Origin: Actinobacteria bacterium OV320
Lineage (GTDB): Bacteria > Actinomycetota > Actinomycetes > Streptomycetales > Streptomycetaceae
Length of the DNA: 64,000 nucleotides
Assembly (NCBI GenBank): GCA_001298545.1
Contig: LJCX01000028.1
Span: 744,001 to 808,000, forward strand
Direction of reading: 5' to 3'
The notes below the pieces were generated by a model. It made no database searches. It was not told the origin of the DNA and saw nothing but the letters and a program-made list of their open reading frames with translations. The translations under genes and the position numbers were made by a program. Positions 60,159 to 64,000 of this stretch are shown in pieces (within the stretch, counting starts at the first letter, position 1; the number at the start of each line of letters is the position of its first letter).

Positions 60159-61085
60159 ATGTCCCGTCGCCGAGACCGTCCGCCGCTGGACGATCAGCCC
60201 GGTCTGGAGCATCCGGCGAAGACGAAGCTGACTGCGGAGCAGTACGTGCTCCGCGCGGCCGGCATCGTCATCGTGGCCCTTACCGCCGGTGCGTTCTGGC
60301 TCTCCTACGCACATCTGGCCGAGGTCGCCGCCCAGCATGGACTCCGTGACTCGCCGACCCGCCGATGGGCGTGGCCTGCGACGCTGGACGCGTTCATCGT
60401 TGCGGGTGAGCTGCTCATGCTCCGTGCGGGTCTGCGCCGCGTCACCGACAAATGGGCCATCGGCGTCACCGCCATCGGATCGTTCGGCTCCATCGGGCTC
60501 AACGTGGCCGGGGTGACCGGCACGCGCGAAGTCGGCAGCGTGCCGTTGCTCGACTACGTGGTCGCCGCGGTTCCCCCGGCCGCCGCGATGGTGGCCTTCG
60601 GCGTGCTGATGCGGCAGATCCACGAACTCGTCGCACAGCCTGTTGCCGGCCATCCGGCCGCCGATTCAGCGCAGGCGCCGCAACCACCGGCCATCACATC
60701 CGTCCACCCCGTCGAGCTGTCGGACACCGCAGCCGGCCAGTCTGTCGAGGCTCCGGTCGGGCACGTCCGGCCTGCCGACCTGCTGGTTGAGCCCGGCCGG
60801 ATCACCGAGCTGCTGACCGCCGCATCTGTCCAGCCGCCGGAATCGCCCGCCGGTGCCGCAGCAGGCAAGCCGCGCGGTGGCCGTCCGCCCGGCGCCCCGC
60901 TTGAGGTACTCGTGGAGATCGGCCGGGCTGCTGCCGCTGAGCAGGGCAAGCTCACCCGGACTGTCGTCCGAACGGCGGTTGAGGACAAAGGGCTGACGGT
61001 CGGCAGTAGGCGGCTGACCGACGTGATGGACATCCTCCGGGCCGAACTCGAAGCCACAGCCGAGACCGATCGGCCCGGCGACTGA
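60159..61085 (+). CDS. SpdB-like/DUF2637 membrane protein
   Basis: 308 residues. Four membrane helices at about 31-52, 72-92, 98-120 and 131-152 with the DUF2637 pattern SYAHLAEVAAQHG and WAWPATLDAFIVAGELLMLRA. A Pro/Ala-rich linker follows, then a C-terminal helix-turn-helix-like segment (GKLTRTVVRTAVEDKGLTVG). Related proteins aid spread of Streptomyces plasmids between hyphal compartments. ATG 60159 follows GAGGA; TTG 60144 with AGGAG is a possible earlier start. Confidence 0.75.
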   Translation: MSRRRDRPPLDDQPGLEHPAKTKLTAEQYVLRAAGIVIVALTAGAFWLSYAHLAEVAAQHGLRDSPTRRWAWPATLDAFIVAGELLMLRAGLRRVTDKWAIGVTAIGSFGSIGLNVAGVTGTREVGSVPLLDYVVAAVPPAAAMVAFGVLMRQIHELVAQPVAGHPAADSAQAPQPPAITSVHPVELSDTAAGQSVEAPVGHVRPADLLVEPGRITELLTAASVQPPESPAGAAAGKPRGGRPPGAPLEVLVEIGRAAAAEQGKLTRTVVRTAVEDKGLTVGSRRLTDVMDILRAELEATAETDRPGD

Positions 61086-61256
61086 CCGGAACCGCAGCCG
61101 GGTGACCGGAACCCTTCCGGTCACCCGGCCCGCCGGTCACCGCCCGACGTGACGCGCAAGCGTCCACACCTGTGGATGAGGCGGCAGTCGCCCGAACTCC
61201 AGCTGATCTCCGCGGTGACCCGCACGCCCTCCCTCCCCTTCTCCGGAGAACCGTCC

Positions 61257-61991
61257 ATGACGCACGACCCGCTCCACCCCGAGAACGCCTCCGCCGAGCC
61301 GCTCCCGCTGACGAAGTCCCCTACGCTGATGGACCGTTGGCGCCGCGCGTTCGGACGGGCTGCTCCGGGCGGAGCCAGTAGTACCCCGAGTCCGACTCAA
61401 GGCCGGATCTCGGGGGTCTCCGCCCCGGGGGTGGCAGAGGAGGCCCAGCGCCAGGGGGCGCCAGGCCAGGACGTCGGGGCCGAGGGCGGCCCTGACGAGG
61501 ACCCGCTCCACACCGTCCAGCGCGAGACCCTGCGCCCTACACGCGCCGCCGAGAGCGTCGGCGGTGAGCCTGTCGTGAAGAGCGTCCAGCCGACGATCCG
61601 CCGTTTCACCGGCACCAAGCGCGTCGTCCGCGTCGGCCCCTTGCGCTTCACCGGCGACGAGCACACCCAGCTCCAGGAGGCAGCCGTCGAGCACGGCTAC
61701 AAGGGCGACTCCGGGTTCGCCGCCGACATCGTCCTCGCCTTCATCACTGGCCGGGTCACCGCCAACCTGCCCCTGTCCGAGGACCGCCGCCGCACGCACA
61801 TCTTCCGCACTCAGGTCCTGCGCCAGCTCAACCGGATCGGCGTCAACGTCAACCAGATCGCCCGCGCTCTCAACAGCGACCGCACCCCACCCGATATCCG
61901 CCAGCGTCTGACCGAACTGCACGACCTGCTGGAGCTGATCGCCGAGGCCCTGCGCCAGCCCGCCGATCCGGAGACGGAGGTGTCCGTGTGA
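61257..61991 (+). CDS. MobC-like relaxosome accessory protein
   Basis: 244 residues. The first 110 are low complexity. The C-terminal part has a ribbon-helix-helix-like start (VRVGPLRFTGDEHTQLQEAA) and the MobC hallmark LNRIGVNVNQIARALN. It should help the relaxase bind oriT. ATG 61257 has CCGGAGAA upstream and is preferred over GTG 61149. It overlaps the relaxase gene by four bases. Confidence 0.82.
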   Translation: MTHDPLHPENASAEPLPLTKSPTLMDRWRRAFGRAAPGGASSTPSPTQGRISGVSAPGVAEEAQRQGAPGQDVGAEGGPDEDPLHTVQRETLRPTRAAESVGGEPVVKSVQPTIRRFTGTKRVVRVGPLRFTGDEHTQLQEAAVEHGYKGDSGFAADIVLAFITGRVTANLPLSEDRRRTHIFRTQVLRQLNRIGVNVNQIARALNSDRTPPDIRQRLTELHDLLELIAEALRQPADPETEVSV

Positions 61992-63700
61992 TCGCCGCCA
62001 TCAAACGGGCCGGGTCCAACACCCGTGGCCTGCTCGCCTACCTCTACGGCCCCGGCGACCACGACGAGCACCTCGACCCGCACGTCGTCGCGGGATTCGC
62101 GATGCTCGGCATGCCCGACCCCGGCCGAGATGAGAACGCCACCCTCACCGAACTCGCGCGCTACCTCGACGAGCCAGTGCGGCTGCGCAACAGCGAGTTC
62201 GGATGCAAGGTCACCGACCATGTCTGGCACTGCCCGGTGCGCGCCGCCCCCGAGGACCGCTACCTCTCCGACGCCGAGTGGGGCGAGATTGCCCAGCGCA
62301 TCGTCGAGGCCGCCGGCATCGCTCCCGCTGGCGACGACCTGGCCTGCCGCTGGATCGCCGTACGCCACGCCGACGACCACATCCACATCCTCGCCACCAC
62401 AGTCCGCGAAGACGGCCGCCGCCCCAAACTCCACGACAGCGGCCTCCGCGTCGGTGACGCCTGCCGCGAGATCGAAAAGGACTACGGACTCCGGCAGTTG
62501 AAGAAGGGCGACCGCAACGGCACCCGCCGCCCCACCCAAGCCGAGATGCACAAGGCCGAACGCCTCGGCTGGGAACAGCCCAGCCCTGAATGGCTCCAGG
62601 ACCGCATCCGCGCAGCCATCCCGCACGCGACCAACTCCGAGGAATTCATCGCCTACCTCGAAGCCAGCGGCGTCGAGGTCCAGGTCCGCCGCGGCCCGTC
62701 AGGCGACCTCCTCGGCTACGCCGCCGGTCGCCCCGGTGACGTCAACGAGGCCGGCGAGCAGATCTACCACCCCGGAAGCAAGATCTCCCCCGACCTCTCC
62801 CTGCCCAAAATCAAGGCCCGCCTCGAATCCAGCCGGCCCGAGGAACACCCCACCGCCCGCCGCAACCACCCCAGCACCCCCTGGCACCAAGCGACCGACG
62901 CCCTCGACACCCTCCACAGCGACCTCGCCGACGACACCCACGCCCAGGCCCACATCACCGCCCTCGGCGAACTGCTCGAAGCCACCGCCCAGAAGGCACC
63001 CGCCAACCTGCGCACCGAACTCCAGGCCGCGTCCAAGGCGTTCGCCCGAGCCCAGCGCTCCCAGATCCGGGCCGAAGACCGAGCCGCCCATGCCCTGCGC
63101 AGCGCGGCACGCGACATCGTCCACACCGCCACCGGCCCCGAAGGCAGCGCACTGGCCGCCCTGGTCGCAACCCTCGTCTGGGCCACCATCGTCGCCGCAC
63201 GCTGGCACGAAGCGAAGAACCACGCCCACCAAGCCGACGCCGCCCACCAAGCCGTCCAGCACCTTCAGACAGCCGCCGACCGCGCCCTCGCCCCGACATT
63301 CGCCGACCTCGCAGCCCGACCGCCCAGGGAGGAAACCCGCCGCGTCCTGGCCAGCGACGTACGAGCAGCCGTCCCCGACCACGCCGAGCGCATCCTCACC
63401 GACCCGGCTTGGTCGGCGCTCGCCACCGTCCTCGCCGACGCCGAAGCCCGCGGCCACCAACCCCACCAACTCCTCAAGGAAGCCGCTGCCCAGCGCGAGT
63501 TGACCACCGCCCGCCAACCGGCCCGAGTACTGATCACCCGTATCCGGCACACTGGTCGGAACCCGGCCCCGAACCGCCGAGCCGAAGCTGCCCGCCGACG
63601 TTCGACCATCACGGCCTCGGTCCGCGCGCAGCAGATCCAAAACGGTCAGACTCCATCGGCGACTACGACGCCTGCCGAACAGCACCGACGGCGCCGGTAG
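61988..63700 (+). CDS. Relaxase/mobilisation nuclease
   Basis: 570 residues. The metal-binding histidine triad is His127, His131 and His133 in RHADDHIHI. Candidate nucleophile tyrosines are Tyr18 and Tyr20 in LLAYLYG. This is the Pfam Relaxase (MobA-like, MOBP-type) layout. The C-terminal half is helical and Ala-rich with one hydrophobic stretch near 385-400 (ALAALVATLVWATIVAA). It would nick oriT and lead single-stranded transfer. GTG 61988 overlaps the MobC-like gene. Confidence 0.88.
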   Translation: MIAAIKRAGSNTRGLLAYLYGPGDHDEHLDPHVVAGFAMLGMPDPGRDENATLTELARYLDEPVRLRNSEFGCKVTDHVWHCPVRAAPEDRYLSDAEWGEIAQRIVEAAGIAPAGDDLACRWIAVRHADDHIHILATTVREDGRRPKLHDSGLRVGDACREIEKDYGLRQLKKGDRNGTRRPTQAEMHKAERLGWEQPSPEWLQDRIRAAIPHATNSEEFIAYLEASGVEVQVRRGPSGDLLGYAAGRPGDVNEAGEQIYHPGSKISPDLSLPKIKARLESSRPEEHPTARRNHPSTPWHQATDALDTLHSDLADDTHAQAHITALGELLEATAQKAPANLRTELQAASKAFARAQRSQIRAEDRAAHALRSAARDIVHTATGPEGSALAALVATLVWATIVAARWHEAKNHAHQADAAHQAVQHLQTAADRALAPTFADLAARPPREETRRVLASDVRAAVPDHAERILTDPAWSALATVLADAEARGHQPHQLLKEAAAQRELTTARQPARVLITRIRHTGRNPAPNRRAEAARRRSTITASVRAQQIQNGQTPSATTTPAEQHRRRR

Positions 63701-63706
63701 ACACCG

Positions 63707-64000
63707 TCAGAGCCGCAGGGGTTGCGTTCCTCCGGGAGCAGAGGAACGTGCGAGGCTTTCCCTGATCACGCTGTCGCTGGCGCGCAGAGCCGCCGTCAGT
63801 TCTCCTCGCAGCTCCTCCGGGAGGGTCCCTGCGCCGAGGGCGCAGGCGCGTACCAGCGCGTGACAGTCCTGCACTTGCCGGTCCGTGGCGATCTCGGTGA
63901 ACAGAGGGTGAGCCAAGTTCTCGCGGGTCGCATAGCCGTCTTCGGCGTCCGTCGTCCTGCGGTGGAGGTCCTCGACGATGCGGTGCGCGGTGAGCGCCTC
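63707..64000 (-). CDS. Partial gene, helical protein of unknown function
   Basis: The C-terminal 97 residues are visible; the frame is open to the window edge (EALTAHRIVEDLHRRTTDAE at the edge, ending APGGTQPLRL). The sequence is charged and helical with no recognised domain. It converges on the relaxase gene, with six bases between stops. The true start is outside the window. Confidence 0.55.
   Translation of the reverse strand, partial: EALTAHRIVEDLHRRTTDAEDGYATRENLAHPLFTEIATDRQVQDCHALVRACALGAGTLPEELRGELTAALRASDSVIRESLARSSAPGGTQPLRL

Larger units (their letters stand above)
53871..64000. mobile_element. Integrative mobilisable element at tRNA-Lys (partial, right end outside)
   Basis: Begins in or after the 3' half of tRNA-Lys and runs past the window end. 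Contents in order: nucleoside-phosphorylase-fold protein, tyrosine integrase and XRE regulator (minus strand), excisionase-like protein, ATPase resembling replication proteins, origin-like noncoding region, SpdB-like protein, MobC-like protein, relaxase, and a partial gene. The first 1.7 kb is visibly less GC-rich than the chromosome. No attR copy of the tRNA end is seen inside the window, and no FtsK/TraB translocase. The left boundary is approximate. Confidence 0.8.

Noticed and set aside
53916..64000. Second copy of the tRNA-Lys 3' end (attR)
   Set aside because: I looked for the T-arm sequence GGGTTCGAGTCCCACAGG and saw no second copy in the window, so the right end must lie outside.

Overview
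The window is very GC-rich, with strong G/C bias at third codon positions, frequent GTG starts and many ATGA/GTGA gene overlaps. It carries bldC (a developmental regulator), lsr2, a DUF3073 gene, valine dehydrogenase and the gene order dnaX-purD-purC-purSQL-purF-purM-bldC-hrpA. Together these point to a Streptomyces chromosome close in organisation to the S. coelicolor dnaX-bldC region. The last ~10 kb is an integrated mobile element.

Layout. 0-9.4 kb: an HhH-GPD repair protein and a siderophore-interacting reductase on the minus strand. A near-consensus iron box separates them from a divergent overlapping operon (penicillin-acylase-family amidase, siderophore-type GNAT acetyltransferase, cupin, SDR). 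A CopC-CopD copper protein, a hotdog thioesterase and a macrolide-type glycosyltransferase follow. 9.7-12.7 kb: a WS/DGAT-like acyltransferase, two small genes, a decayed duplicate, tRNA-Ser and the SRP RNA. 12.7-21.7 kb: dnaX (frame broken in this sequence), purD, a large membrane protein that looks like a dead M48 peptidase with Pro-Thr-Asp repeats, an N,N-dimethylformamidase-like protein and purC. 21.8-25.9 kb: an ABC exporter plus two-component system lying between two identical tRNA-Gly(GCC) genes, then tRNA-Gly(UCC). 26-34.4 kb: lsr2, then purS-purQ-purL, two small genes, purF and purM. 34.4-46 kb: DUF3073, vdh, a conserved protein, bldC, hrpA, a tRNA cluster (Glu, Asp, Phe) and a further tRNA-Asp, a membrane metallophosphoesterase, a minimal zinc peptidase and a lipoprotein. 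46-53.8 kb: a DEAD-box helicase with an Arg/Gly-rich tail, a secreted FG-GAP protein and an amino-acid permease.

From tRNA-Lys (53.84 kb) to the window end lies an integrative, mobilisable element. It has a nucleoside-phosphorylase-fold protein with an unrecognised C-terminal domain at its edge, a tyrosine integrase with its XRE regulator, a divergent excisionase-like gene, a replication-type ATPase, a noncoding origin-like region (35-bp palindrome and repeated CAAGACG words), an SpdB-like membrane protein, a MobC-like accessory protein and a relaxase. No FtsK/TraB translocase is seen, and the right end lies outside the window.

How the parts work together. Seven of the purine pathway genes are here (purD, purC, purS, purQ, purL, purF, purM), spread over several transcription units. 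Several genes, including purD and purF, have a -10-like hexamer seven bases before the start codon, suggesting leaderless mRNAs. The points most worth following are the iron-box operon, the dnaX frameshift, the nucleosidase-fold gene at the element edge and the origin-like palindrome region.
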